Positions 17,924 through 26,946 are shown, numbered from the stretch's first letter. The stretch: DNA of 64,000 nucleotides from an uncultured Alphaproteobacteria bacterium (GCA_904501925.1 CAJGCO010000002.1:32693-96692); one strand, 5' to 3'. Translations and numbers: made by a program. Notes: generated by a model from the sequence alone, not told the origin.

Positions 17924-18028
17924 ATGATAAACGTAGTTAACATATTTAGATTAAAAAATAAAGATGCTTTATATAGAGCGTCTCTTTTGTTGTATTTAAA
18001 TAATATATACACCTCTATCACCGCTTAA
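17924..18028 (+). CDS. Candidate thrS leader peptide
   Basis: A 34-codon open frame ending in Tyr-Thr-Ser-Ile-Thr-Ala-stop. Both Thr codons are ACC, an uncommon choice in this AT-rich genome, and the second ACC begins the 5' arm of a hairpin. The frame is too short for a functional enzyme and lies exactly between the thrS promoter and two hairpins. This is the layout of amino-acid attenuators, in which a ribosome stalled at Thr codons changes downstream folding. No ribosome binding site; the ATG is close to the predicted transcription start. Confidence 0.45.
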   Translation: MINVVNIFRLKNKDALYRASLLLYLNNIYTSITA

Positions 18029-18084
18029 TTGCGGTTATGTTATATTTTTTTTGATGGTTAGAAAACCATACTAATCAATTTTTT
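18020..18084 (+). promoter_or_regulatory. Candidate attenuator hairpins before thrS
   Basis: First hairpin: ACCGC (18020-18024) with GCGGT (18031-18035), overlapping the end of the leader peptide. Second: ATGGTT (18054-18059) with AACCAT (18064-18069), extendable by TTGAT/ATCAA, followed closely by six T residues (18079-18084). The second can act as a terminator; how the first controls it is not resolved by eye. Confidence 0.5.
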
Positions 18085-18111
18085 ATAAATAATATTATAT
18101 AGAGGTTTAAA

Positions 18112-19389
18112 ATGAGTAACGAAAAACAAAACATAGAAAAATCATTATCACCAAACGATCATCGTCGTATTGGTAAAGATTTAGATTTATTTTCAATTGA
18201 TGAATATGTAGGGCAAGGACTAGCCTTGTGGCATCCAAATGGTGCAATTATTCGTCAAGAAATAGAAGATTTTTGGAAAAAAGCACATAAAAAAGCAGGG
18301 TATCAATATGTATATTCTCCAGTAATTGGTTTAAAACAATTATGGGAAAAATCCGGTCACTTAGACCATTTTAGTGATTGTATGTATCCACCAATGGACA
18401 TGGCTCAAAAAAATAAAAAAGAGCAGGGTGCATACTATGTTAAGCCAATGAGCTGTCCATTCCATGTTCGTATATATAATGCATCGCCTAAAAGTTATAA
18501 AGAATTACCCATTCGGTATTGTGAGTTAGGAAACGTATATCGTTATGAAGCATCAGGTGGTTTACAGGGGCTATTACGTGTCAGATGTATTACGCAAGAT
18601 GATGCCCATATAATTTGCCGAGAAGATCAATTTATTTCAGAGCTTTCAAAAGTTTTTGATTTTGGATTAGAAATAAATAAAGTCTTTGGCTATGATAAAT
18701 TTAAGGTTTATTTTTCTTTAAGAGATATGGAAAATAATTCCGATAAATATATCAAAAATGAACCAATTTGGCAATTTGCAGAAAAATCCATAGAAAAGGT
18801 CTTAAAAAACAAAAAAATAGATTATGAATTAGATGTTGGTGGTGCAAAGTTTTATGGTCCAGCAATAGATGTAAAAGCCATTGATAGCAATGGTAAAGAA
18901 TGGCAATGTATGACGATTCAATTGGATATGAATTTACCCCAAAAATGGGGAATGTCATATATTGGTAAAGATGGTAAAAAACATACGCCAATTATGCTCC
19001 ATCGGGCTATTTTAGGCTCAGTTGAACGTTTTATTGGTGTTTATCTAGAAAAATGCCAAGGAAATCTTCCTCTTTGGCTATCACCAGTTCAAGTAAAAAT
19101 CATACCAGTATCAGAAAAACATCTAGCATATGCTAAAAAAATAGAAAAAAAACTATCAAATCTAGATATAAGGGCCAAATGTGACATAGATGTAGATACG
19201 ATCGGAGCTCAAATTCGTAAGGCAAAACTTCAAAAAATACCTTATGCAATAATTGTCGGAGATAAAGAGTTAGAGAATAATTCTATATCAGTTCGTTTTA
19301 GAAACCAAAAACAACTAAACGATATAAAACTTTCAGACTTTATTAAAAGATTGAAAAAAAATATCAAACAAAAAAGTCTAGATTTATAA
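18112..19389 (+). CDS. thrS: Threonyl-tRNA synthetase lacking TGS and editing domains
   Basis: The enzyme charges tRNA-Thr. The protein is 425 residues and begins directly at the catalytic core (SPNDHRRIGKDLDLFSI), whereas bacterial ThrRS is usually about 640 residues with N-terminal TGS and Ser-editing domains. The three zinc ligands are intact: Cys115 in MSCPFHV, His166 in QDDAHI, His297 in IMLHRAI. The anticodon-binding domain (IGAQIRKAKLQKIPY) is complete. There is no upstream coding sequence in frame, so this is not a broken full-length gene. GAGG precedes the start. Editing of Ser-tRNA-Thr must come from elsewhere or be absent. Confidence 0.93.
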   Translation: MSNEKQNIEKSLSPNDHRRIGKDLDLFSIDEYVGQGLALWHPNGAIIRQEIEDFWKKAHKKAGYQYVYSPVIGLKQLWEKSGHLDHFSDCMYPPMDMAQKNKKEQGAYYVKPMSCPFHVRIYNASPKSYKELPIRYCELGNVYRYEASGGLQGLLRVRCITQDDAHIICREDQFISELSKVFDFGLEINKVFGYDKFKVYFSLRDMENNSDKYIKNEPIWQFAEKSIEKVLKNKKIDYELDVGGAKFYGPAIDVKAIDSNGKEWQCMTIQLDMNLPQKWGMSYIGKDGKKHTPIMLHRAILGSVERFIGVYLEKCQGNLPLWLSPVQVKIIPVSEKHLAYAKKIEKKLSNLDIRAKCDIDVDTIGAQIRKAKLQKIPYAIIVGDKELENNSISVRFRNQKQLNDIKLSDFIKRLKKNIKQKSLDL

Positions 19390-19397
19390 TAAAAAAG

Positions 19398-19421
19398 AAG
19401 GGGGATAATTCCCCCTTTTTT
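19398..19421. terminator. Terminator after thrS
   Basis: GGGGG (19400-19404) pairs with CCCCC (19411-19415), then six T residues; an A run on the other side could serve the convergent gene. Confidence 0.9.
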
Positions 19422-19426
19422 AGTAA

Positions 19427-19864
19427 TTAGTATCTATAGCTTTTGAAACTAGAAAAAAACACATCTTTTTTTATGTTGTTAATATGTGTGATATTAGGGT
19501 TATTCATAATTTCTCCTAATTCAATCTGACAAAAAGTACTTCTTTCATCAGCACCATTAACAAACGCCATAATATTTCCAGATGCTTTTTTAATATATCT
19601 TGATGAAGCAATTTTCCAAATGTTAGTTATTTCTTCACTAACATCATTTACTTTTCCATTTAATCCTAGTTCAATAAGAGCTTTGCCACATTCTGTATTA
19701 TCAAGCATCATAGCCTTGGGATTATTTTTTACATATTCAAGTGCATTTATTTTATTTTCATCATTTGGCATAAAACTTACACTATAAACAACAGCGCAAC
19801 TTTTAGGAGTTTTAACATCTCCATTCTTTGCAATTTCTAAAGCTTTTAATAATAAATCTCTCAT
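19427..19864 (-). CDS. Hypothetical soluble protein
   Basis: 145 residues starting at ATG 19864 (an in-frame TTG lies 12 bases upstream). No membrane helix. Segments such as NTECGKALIELGLNG and FCQIELGEIM are seen but not recognised as a family. No ribosome binding site. Convergent with thrS. Confidence 0.55.
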   Translation of the reverse strand: MRDLLLKALEIAKNGDVKTPKSCAVVYSVSFMPNDENKINALEYVKNNPKAMMLDNTECGKALIELGLNGKVNDVSEEITNIWKIASSRYIKKASGNIMAFVNGADERSTFCQIELGEIMNNPNITHINNIKKDVFFSSFKSYRY

Positions 19865-20012
19865 ATCAATATACAAAAAAATTAAACCACGAAAAAATCA
19901 TATGATTTAAATAAAAAAAGTCAATTAAAATAAAAGTACATAAAAAATAAAAGTAATTGCTTTTAAATTATCACATGCTAAATTTTGCATTCAACTTAAA
20001 AGAGAGGTAGAA

Positions 20013-20969
20013 ATGTTATATGCTATTTTTTTAATAATTGCTGGTTTTATATTGTTAATGGGTGGAGCTGAATATCTAGTTAAAGGAGCTGTAGATATAG
20101 CCGCAAAATTAAAAATACCAACAATTATCGTAGGGCTTACAATTGTTGCATTTGGTACATCAACACCAGAATTCGTTGTTAGCATCAAAGCAGCCATAAA
20201 TGGTTCTGCAGGTATTTCAGTTGGTAATGTTATTGGTTCAAATACTGCTAATATTTTACTAATTTTAGGCATAACAGCATTAATTTCGCCAATAAAATGT
20301 CGTCGTCGTATATTTTTAAGAGACTATAAATTTTTATTTGCAGTTAGCTTACTATTTAGTTTGTTTACCTTAAATGGCAGAGTAGATACTTGGCAAGGTA
20401 TTGTATTTCTTTTATTGTTATTAGGATTTATTTATCATAACTATAAGAATTCATCACAAGAAGATATTGACGATGGCGAAGAAAAAGAGGGCGATACATC
20501 GTGGTTAAAAGTTATTTTTATCACATTAGGTGGATTGTTTGCTATATTGTTTGGTGCAGATATTCTTGTTAAAGGTGCTGTTAATATGGCAAGAATTTTA
20601 GGTGTTTCAGAAGAAATAATTGGGTTAACAATCATTGCAGTTGGTACATCTCTTCCCGAACTTGCAACAACAGTCCTTGCCACATTAAGACGTCAAACAG
20701 GTGTTGCTCTCGGAAATATTGTTGGTTCAAATATCTGGAATATAGTGTTTATTATGGGTGCTACATCCACCATAACAGAAGTAAATGTTCCAAAACAATT
20801 TATCTATTATGACGTATGGGTAATGTTGTTTGCAACCTTAATATTATATCCTGCAATGATGACCAAAGCTCGCTTAACAAGATTAGAAGGTTTCTTATTT
20901 TTTGTAGTATATGTAGCATACATCATTAGCCAAATTTTAATTTCAAAAGGAATTTGGGTTATAGCTTAA
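20013..20969 (+). CDS. Calcium/sodium antiporter, CaCA family (YrbG-like)
   Basis: 318 residues with ten or eleven membrane helices arranged as two inverted halves. Each half has the signature alpha repeat: GTSTPEF in the first (with GSNTANILLILG) and GTSLPELA in the second (with GSNIWNIVFIMG), which form the cation site. A hydrophilic acidic loop (about 145-165) separates the halves, as in YrbG. GAGAGG precedes the ATG. It is a single gene closed by a terminator. Confidence 0.92.
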   Translation: MLYAIFLIIAGFILLMGGAEYLVKGAVDIAAKLKIPTIIVGLTIVAFGTSTPEFVVSIKAAINGSAGISVGNVIGSNTANILLILGITALISPIKCRRRIFLRDYKFLFAVSLLFSLFTLNGRVDTWQGIVFLLLLLGFIYHNYKNSSQEDIDDGEEKEGDTSWLKVIFITLGGLFAILFGADILVKGAVNMARILGVSEEIIGLTIIAVGTSLPELATTVLATLRRQTGVALGNIVGSNIWNIVFIMGATSTITEVNVPKQFIYYDVWVMLFATLILYPAMMTKARLTRLEGFLFFVVYVAYIISQILISKGIWVIA

Positions 20970-21013
20970 AAATTTTTTATTACCTTTAAGCTATTTATTA
21001 AAGACTAAATTTG

Positions 21014-21040
21014 AAAGCTCCTCATATGAGGAGCTTTTTT
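21014..21040 (+). terminator. Terminator, near-identical to the one at 21470
   Basis: AAAGCTCCTCA and TGAGGAGCTTT flank a TA centre, then T residues. The same arms recur after the next gene. Confidence 0.88.
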
Positions 21041-21130
21041 GAATAATAAATATTGCATTTAAATAAGTAATATATATAATGCGAACAAAATTATACTATT
21101 TTGATATTATTAACTTAAAATATTAGATTT

Positions 21131-21466
21131 ATGAAAAATTATTTGAAAGTATTTTGGGTGTTGTTCCCAGGAAGCTTTAGCTTATTAACAAGACTTTCGT
21201 TGTCATTAATCAGCGATGTAAAATGGACGCCTGTGATATTTTACAGCATCATTTGTACATTGTTAATGCTTGTACTGTGCTATAAAAATAGCAAAGCCGT
21301 GTCTAGCGTTTCAAACGGATTAATTGTTGCTGGTACATGTTTTTCATATGCCGTAACCGTTGGAAATGATAGTTTGTATCAATCTTTATTTATCACAATA
21401 GGGTTGATAGTTTTTCTATTTACATACTTCTTTGTGTGGTTTCCTGCAATAATGCAGAAGAAGTGA
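21131..21466 (+). CDS. Small polytopic membrane protein, unknown
   Basis: 111 residues with three or four hydrophobic segments (about 5-25, 34-50, 62-78, 84-104). No family recognised. AT-rich leader with no ribosome binding site. It is flanked on both sides by almost the same terminator hairpin, as if it were an inserted or duplicated cassette. Confidence 0.55.
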   Translation: MKNYLKVFWVLFPGSFSLLTRLSLSLISDVKWTPVIFYSIICTLLMLVLCYKNSKAVSSVSNGLIVAGTCFSYAVTVGNDSLYQSLFITIGLIVFLFTYFFVWFPAIMQKK

Positions 21467-21469
21467 TTT

Positions 21470-21497
21470 AAAGCTCCTCAGGTGAGGAGCTTTTTTA
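21470..21497 (+). terminator. Terminator, near-identical to the one at 21014
   Basis: AAGCTCCTCA and TGAGGAGCTT flank a GG centre, followed by a T run. Confidence 0.88.
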
Positions 21498-21597
21498 TAT
21501 AAATATTTATTGACAAAAACACTTTACTTTTTAAAATTTTTAAATATAATAGTGCCAATTACAAAATATTATTAACCTAAACAATATCTAAATTATT

Positions 21598-22524
21598 ATG
21601 AGTAAATTAGTATTAAAAACAACAGATGATGGAATGGTCCATCTGTATTTCGACAGTCCACATTTTGATGGTTTTCAAAAGATTGGTCAAGCCCAGAAGG
21701 TACATTACATAAGAGACCACCCTTGCTACTATGTAATTTTGTTTAATGAAGCTGAGGATACACAAACTCTGTTTGGTGTTGTAGGCGATGCCTATTACAA
21801 AGTATCAATCCCCAAAACGTCAAATATTTCTTTTGTTAATAATATTTGCTTTTATGACCGCGAGCCTGCAAAGTGGCATACAATGGTATTAAACTCTCAA
21901 GGTGTTTTTGAGGAAATGTCATTTGGTACAATGAATATAATGTATTTCAATTGTTCCCAAATAATAAAATACAAAACATCACACTGGACATACTTTGTAA
22001 AAGAAGAAAATGGATTCAAAGAGCTCTACCATTTTATTAATGGTCAACCAATCAAACTTGGTGGTAAATACTTAAAAATAAGCTCAGGTTGTAATGAGTT
22101 TGTTTTTGGTATTTGTGCCAATGGTCGTGTTGATGTGTTTACTGTAAACTCTACATCTCCTCTGAAACCAGAATTAAATGCCGGTTTTGAATGTTGTATG
22201 AGTGATGGAAGTGAAGGCATTTTACTACCAAATCTTGATTGCGGTAAATGGGATTTTTACCCAGGTTTTAGCTTGTTAGGCAAAAATGCAGCCTACAAGA
22301 TCATAGAAACCTATGGTAAGAGAAAAATGGAGGTTTACCGTATCAATGGTTGTGAGCTAAAGTTGGTAGATACAAGCAAGAAGTTCCGATTCAAAGGACG
22401 ACCACACCGCTTGGTAACCGAAAATATGGTTTATCTCATAAATAGCCGAGAGGAGTTTGTGGATTTTGACAACGCCAAACCAACTTTCAAAAAGAGAGTT
22501 AAGGACTTTTTCCATCTAAAGTAA
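21598..22524 (+). CDS. Hypothetical soluble protein rich in beta strands
   Basis: 308 residues, no signal peptide and no membrane helix, high in Phe, Tyr, Gly and Asn with alternating hydrophobic patterns that suggest beta-propeller-like or WG-repeat-like blades (for example YHFINGQPIKLGGKYLKI). Family not recognised with confidence. A TTTACT/TATAAT promoter pair lies upstream; no Shine-Dalgarno sequence. Codon choice is somewhat GC-richer than in surrounding genes. Confidence 0.6.
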   Translation: MSKLVLKTTDDGMVHLYFDSPHFDGFQKIGQAQKVHYIRDHPCYYVILFNEAEDTQTLFGVVGDAYYKVSIPKTSNISFVNNICFYDREPAKWHTMVLNSQGVFEEMSFGTMNIMYFNCSQIIKYKTSHWTYFVKEENGFKELYHFINGQPIKLGGKYLKISSGCNEFVFGICANGRVDVFTVNSTSPLKPELNAGFECCMSDGSEGILLPNLDCGKWDFYPGFSLLGKNAAYKIIETYGKRKMEVYRINGCELKLVDTSKKFRFKGRPHRLVTENMVYLINSREEFVDFDNAKPTFKKRVKDFFHLK

Positions 22525-22532
22525 ACAAACCA

Positions 22533-22563
22533 AACCTCCCCACCAAAAGTAGGGAGGTTTTTT
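22533..22563 (+). terminator. Intrinsic terminator
   Basis: AACCTCCC pairs with GGGAGGTT, then four more T residues. Confidence 0.9.
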
Positions 22564-22692
22564 ATATCCAAATTTAAGGTATTTTAATTGCAGTTTACAG
22601 CTCTAAACAATAATTTCTTGATTTTAAAATAAAATAGATTATCATCAGCCCTCTATAAAGAATTATGATGTCTAACTATTAAATTGTAATTT

Positions 22693-23205
22693 ATGGAAAA
22701 TTTGTTTTATCAAATCGCAAATAGTGAATTAACACTATTGGCAATTGCTCTCGTCTCCTTGACTTACTTTTGTGTTACGTATTATTCAGCCTGGAAGGTG
22801 GTAATAAAGCAAAAGAAATTAGAGGAGCTAAAACCTAAAGCCTTTGAGCTTTTTAAAGATGCATATGGCAAAACTCCCAAAGAGGCAGGTTTTCCTGTGA
22901 TTGGTCTGTATGAAAAGCAAAGTGCATACCTTTATGCAACATCTGAAACAGTGATTAAAAGCTATAAGACCCAGCAGAATATAATTCGTTGGTTAATGTT
23001 GTGGTATTTATGGCCATGGCCTGTCGCTTTCTGTGGAACCACAATGACAATGATTAAGTACACTAGTCTCACACATCCATCATTTATTGCTTGGTGTTTC
23101 TTTACAGCTTTTTGGGCGATATTAGGATTTATACTGATCGGAAGAGCACTGTTAGCATCAAGATCTGTTAAATTTGGTAAAAATGTTACCTATTTGAACT
23201 ATTAA
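22693..23205 (+). CDS. Membrane protein, unknown
   Basis: 170 residues: one helix near the N terminus (about 12-34), a soluble middle with KTPKEAGFP, and two helices near the end (about 97-115 and 126-150). Trp-rich segment LMLWYLWPWPVAF. No family recognised; no ribosome binding site. Confidence 0.55.
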   Translation: MENLFYQIANSELTLLAIALVSLTYFCVTYYSAWKVVIKQKKLEELKPKAFELFKDAYGKTPKEAGFPVIGLYEKQSAYLYATSETVIKSYKTQQNIIRWLMLWYLWPWPVAFCGTTMTMIKYTSLTHPSFIAWCFFTAFWAILGFILIGRALLASRSVKFGKNVTYLNY

Positions 23206-23234
23206 GTAAAATATTTTAACTTAATAATTAAAAA

Positions 23235-23264
23235 AAAGCTACTCGTAAAGAGTGGCTTTTTTTT
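23235..23264 (+). terminator. Intrinsic terminator
   Basis: AAAGCTACTC pairs with GAGTGGCTTT (one G-T pair), followed by a T run. Confidence 0.88.
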
Positions 23265-23361
23265 ATAGTTAGAACAAATGAGTAATATGCGAACTCATCA
23301 AAAAATTAAATTTGTTGACTTATCATAATTTTTTATGCAACATAACAGAATGGAGGGTGTT

Positions 23362-24417
23362 ATGAGTGAAATGGAAAGAGCTTTAAAACAATTAAAAAAA
23401 GATGCTTATAATGAATATAAGATAGAAGACAAACCAACCTCAAGAGAGGCTATGTCCTATTTTAGACGTTGTATTGTATATTCATCAAAACTAATATTTA
23501 AAGAAAAAGAAATTATTACTTTTGCAATCTTGCAGCTTGTTTGTATTGGCTTGGGATATTATATTTGGGTTCAGATGCTAGATTGGATTCCTAAAGAGGT
23601 TTGGGAGAGTGCAAGAAAAACTGATAGAGGTTCTATCGCTGATATCATTTTATTGCTGTGGTCTATTCTGTGTGTAGGTTTAACAGCTTATCCTCTTGGA
23701 TTGTTAACTGCGTGTATGGGGGCTGCTCATTTCTTACACGAAAATGGAGAAGAATCTACTATTGCAAAATGTTTTATAATTGTTTTACAAAGGGCTTGGC
23801 CTATCTGGATATTCAGTTGGATTGATGGCTGGTGGACTGTTGATAGAATTCTTGAGCGTCTTCCCAAAAAACGAGATCGTGTACCTTTGTCACAAAAATT
23901 AATCAATGAAGCAATTTATCAAGCGTGGAAAACTGCTTCCTTAGGTTTTTTGCCTGCATTGATTATTGGGCGAGGGGTAATAGATAGTTGTAAAGATTCA
24001 TTAGGTATATTAAAAACACATTTTAAAACAATTTGTCAGTTAAGAATGGCTTATTCCTCTATTTGTTGGTTTTTAGGAATAGGTTCATATGTTGGTGCAA
24101 TTTTTATGGCTCCTTACATTTTTTCACATATGTCAAACGATAATGATATGTACACTTTTTATGCATTTATTGGTATTCCAATCTTAATATCATTGTTCGT
24201 TATTCTAGTATTTTTTAGGCCAATTTATATTTTATCAGCTTGCAGTATTTATTCCAACTATGTACGAGAAAATAATATCCCTGTTAAGTTGCCAACGGTT
24301 TCAAAATTCTCAAGTACAATAGTTGCCTTTGGTGTATTAGCGATAATTATTTGTACAGTATTTTTGTATAAAGACACCTTGGGAATAACATATCTGTTAT
24401 CTATTCCATATAAATAA
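23362..24417 (+). CDS. Polytopic membrane protein, unknown
   Basis: 351 residues with about seven hydrophobic segments spread over the chain and a charged N-terminal 30 residues. A Trp-rich loop (WPIWIFSWIDGWWTVDRIL) lies between helices. No family recognised. The ATG at 23362 is preceded by GGAGGG, which selects it over two in-frame ATG codons upstream (23335 and 23350). Confidence 0.6.
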   Translation: MSEMERALKQLKKDAYNEYKIEDKPTSREAMSYFRRCIVYSSKLIFKEKEIITFAILQLVCIGLGYYIWVQMLDWIPKEVWESARKTDRGSIADIILLLWSILCVGLTAYPLGLLTACMGAAHFLHENGEESTIAKCFIIVLQRAWPIWIFSWIDGWWTVDRILERLPKKRDRVPLSQKLINEAIYQAWKTASLGFLPALIIGRGVIDSCKDSLGILKTHFKTICQLRMAYSSICWFLGIGSYVGAIFMAPYIFSHMSNDNDMYTFYAFIGIPILISLFVILVFFRPIYILSACSIYSNYVRENNIPVKLPTVSKFSSTIVAFGVLAIIICTVFLYKDTLGITYLLSIPYK

Positions 24418-24445
24418 AAAATATCAAAATTTATGATACGTTCCG

Positions 24446-24473
24446 TTTAGTGGTAGGATTGACTACCACTAAA
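24446..24473. repeat. Perfect 11-base inverted repeat
   Basis: TTTAGTGGTAG and CTACCACTAAA around a six-base loop, 28 bases after the previous gene. No T run follows, so it is a weak terminator at best. Confidence 0.6.
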
Positions 24474-24639
24474 TTATAAAAAACACCCTGTTGAAAATAA
24501 TATATTTGTTGTTCTTTTTCAGAGTTATACATTGTTTTTTTGAAAAAATAGACAAAAAATAGTTGATTTTTAAATAAAACAATTTAATATACAATCACAA
24601 ATAAGAATAATTATGTCAAATTACTAAAAAATATAAATT

Positions 24640-25791
24640 ATGGTTAGAGAAGAATATCTTAATCTGGAATTTATGTATAAATTCATAAATTCTTTGTGTA
24701 AGCGTGATGGCTATCATATGACAGATTTTGAGTTTGGAAAAATGTCATATTATAGAAGTGAAGATACTCCTTTTATATTAAGAAACAATATGGGGTATAA
24801 CATTGTTTATAGGTTTAAAGCATGGAAACTCCCAGAACAGTTTGATTTAAATAGTATGGTTTATTTTCGTTATGCTGATGACCCTCTTTGTAAACAAACT
24901 GAAGGCAAAACATTTTGCTTTGATTTGCATAGTGAATGTATTGTAGAATGTGGCAAAGAGCGTTACGAGTTTCAGCCTAATCCTCCTTTCTTCAGGCTAG
25001 ATAATCAATTGTATTATGCAATTTATAATCAACCCAAAGCATTACATTTCCATTATAGTGAAGGACGAGATATTAAAGATATCAAAGACTATATGGAATA
25101 TATGGAAATAGATTGCTATAATATTCTACCTGCTACTGAGGTATTGTGTAATGTCACAGGAAAAGAAAGTATCTTTTATAAAAGCAAAGAAGAAGCAAAT
25201 GAGTGTATCCGCAATCTTTTAAGTAAAACTTACAAATGCGATCAGTGGCGTTATATTGAGTATTATTGTCGTCTTAATATTAAAATACACAAAGACAATG
25301 CTCCAGTATTCTATACAGATAATGTTTTAGAACTGACTATTCCATTGGCGGAAGATATTAAGAAACTTAAAGAGCGTTTGGATTGTGCTTTAATAGTAAT
25401 TCATCATTGTTTTGGTTTGATGCTTGGTTCTATACAAGGCTTAATGCAACAAAGATTGGAAGATTTAGCTCGTACTATTCGTTTGGAGACAGAAAACATG
25501 TTTAAATTGCAGATTACTAATGGCGGTCGCGATTTTTACAATACTTTAGATGAAAAAATGGGTGAATTAGAAAAAGTTGCAGATGGGTACTCTGAAACAA
25601 ACGGGAAACCCAACAATTTGGGATCACTTGCATTTGAAAATTATCGTTTAGAAAGTGATAATACTTATAGACGAATAATAACAAATATCAAAAAAATGCG
25701 ACAAGAAACTTTATCTGTTGATTCTTTGAGCCAACTTGCAAAAGATTTTGATTTATTAGAAGCTCAAATAAAATCTCTACAAAGAGTTTAG
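24640..25791 (+). CDS. Hypothetical protein with C-terminal coiled coil
   Basis: 383 residues, soluble, high in Tyr, Asp and Glu. Residues from about 290 to the end are predicted helical with heptad-like spacing (LESDNTYRRIITNIKKM, LLEAQIKSLQ), suggesting oligomerisation. No family recognised. No ribosome binding site in an A/T-only leader. A strong terminator follows. Confidence 0.55.
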   Translation: MVREEYLNLEFMYKFINSLCKRDGYHMTDFEFGKMSYYRSEDTPFILRNNMGYNIVYRFKAWKLPEQFDLNSMVYFRYADDPLCKQTEGKTFCFDLHSECIVECGKERYEFQPNPPFFRLDNQLYYAIYNQPKALHFHYSEGRDIKDIKDYMEYMEIDCYNILPATEVLCNVTGKESIFYKSKEEANECIRNLLSKTYKCDQWRYIEYYCRLNIKIHKDNAPVFYTDNVLELTIPLAEDIKKLKERLDCALIVIHHCFGLMLGSIQGLMQQRLEDLARTIRLETENMFKLQITNGGRDFYNTLDEKMGELEKVADGYSETNGKPNNLGSLAFENYRLESDNTYRRIITNIKKMRQETLSVDSLSQLAKDFDLLEAQIKSLQRV

Positions 25792-25817
25792 AAAACTAAT
25801 TCTAACAATCATTACAA

Positions 25818-25852
25818 AACCCCTCACAATTTTATTATTGTGAGGGGTTTTT
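25818..25852 (+). terminator. Strong intrinsic terminator
   Basis: AACCCCTCACAAT pairs with ATTGTGAGGGGTT, then T residues. Confidence 0.92.
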
Positions 25853-25908
25853 ATCTTATTCTTGTTTTTATCCATATCGCCAAAAAAATGGTGAGGTTTT
25901 GTTTTATT

Positions 25909-25985
25909 TGGTCGGAGCGAGAGGATTTGAACCTCCGACTTCTGCGTCCCGAACACAGCGCTCTACCAGACTGAACTACGCTCCG
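25909..25985 (-). tRNA. tRNA-Pro (anticodon CGG)
   Basis: On the minus strand the acceptor arms are CGGAGCG and CGCTCCG with discriminator A and an encoded CCA. The anticodon arm has stem CTGTG/CGCAG and loop TTCGGGA, so the anticodon is CGG. D and T arms are normal (GGTTCAAATCC). Length 77. Confidence 0.95.
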
Positions 25986-26107
25986 ATATAAAAAATCTAC
26001 ACACATTATACCTATATTACAAGTATTTTTTATATAAATTCTTAAAAAATTTGACTGTTAAAATATCAATGCTAAACTCAAAATATAAAATAAATAGAGA
26101 GGTAAAA

Positions 26108-26944
26108 ATGTTGTATCTAGGTTGTCATTTATCATCGTCTGCAGGTTTTTATAATATGGGTAAACAAGCGCTTTCAATCGGTGCAAATACCTTCCAGTTT
26201 TTCTTAAGAAATCCTCGTGGAGGCGCAGCCAAAGATATTGACAATAATGATGTGAAATTATTCCTAGATTTAGCTAAAATAAATAATTTTGGTAAAATTT
26301 TAGCTCACGCACCATATACCTTAAATCCTTGCTCAAAAGATGAAAAAACTCGTGAGTTTGCTCGCCTTGTTTTTGCAGATGACTTAAAAAGAATGGAAAA
26401 TATTCCTGGAAATCTATATAATTTTCACCCAGGATCACATGTAGGGCAGGGAACAGATGTTGCAATAAATCAGATTGTTGAAATCTTAGATGAAGTAACA
26501 CCTATTGCTAAAAATACTACAATACTGCTAGAAACAATGTCAGGTAAAGGTAGCGAAGTAGGTTCTACTTTTGAAGAGTTAGCAGAAATAATCTCTAAAG
26601 CTAAATATAATTCAGTTGAAAAACTAGGTGTTTGCTTAGATACCTGCCATGTATATTCAGCTGGTTATGATATAGTAAATAATCTAAATAAAGTAATTGA
26701 AGATTTTGATAGAGTGATAGGTTTATCTCGCTTAAAAGCTATCCATTTAAACGATAGTATGACCGAGTTTAATTCGCGTAAAGATAGACACGAGAAATTA
26801 GGCGATGGAACACTTGGTTTGCAAGGGCTTATTAATTTTGTTAATCACCCAGCCCTAAAGGGCATTCCAATAAATCTAGAAACACCTAATGAGCTTCCAG
26901 GTTATGCTAATGAAATAAATATTATTCGTAATAACTATAAGTAA
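26108..26944 (+). CDS. nfo: Endonuclease IV, AP endonuclease
   Basis: Cleaves DNA 5' of abasic sites in base excision repair. The 278-residue TIM barrel shows the family signatures: GCHLSSSAGF at the start, NFHPGSHVG, LLETMSGKGSEVG, CLDTCHVYSAGYD and HLNDS with the zinc-binding His, Glu and Asp residues. The ATG at 26108 is preceded by GAGAGG; an upstream in-frame start would add 19 non-homologous residues. Confidence 0.95.
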   Translation: MLYLGCHLSSSAGFYNMGKQALSIGANTFQFFLRNPRGGAAKDIDNNDVKLFLDLAKINNFGKILAHAPYTLNPCSKDEKTREFARLVFADDLKRMENIPGNLYNFHPGSHVGQGTDVAINQIVEILDEVTPIAKNTTILLETMSGKGSEVGSTFEELAEIISKAKYNSVEKLGVCLDTCHVYSAGYDIVNNLNKVIEDFDRVIGLSRLKAIHLNDSMTEFNSRKDRHEKLGDGTLGLQGLINFVNHPALKGIPINLETPNELPGYANEINIIRNNYK

Positions 26945-26946
26945 TA

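Noticed and set aside
17917..18111. T-box riboswitch before thrS
   Set aside because: No specifier-loop stem of the needed size and no T-box sequence are visible; the leader is only about 190 bases, and the Thr-ended small frame explains it better.
18112..19389. thrS as a pseudogene truncated at its 5' end
   Set aside because: It has a good ribosome binding site, promoter and leader, intact motifs, and no decayed editing-domain sequence upstream.
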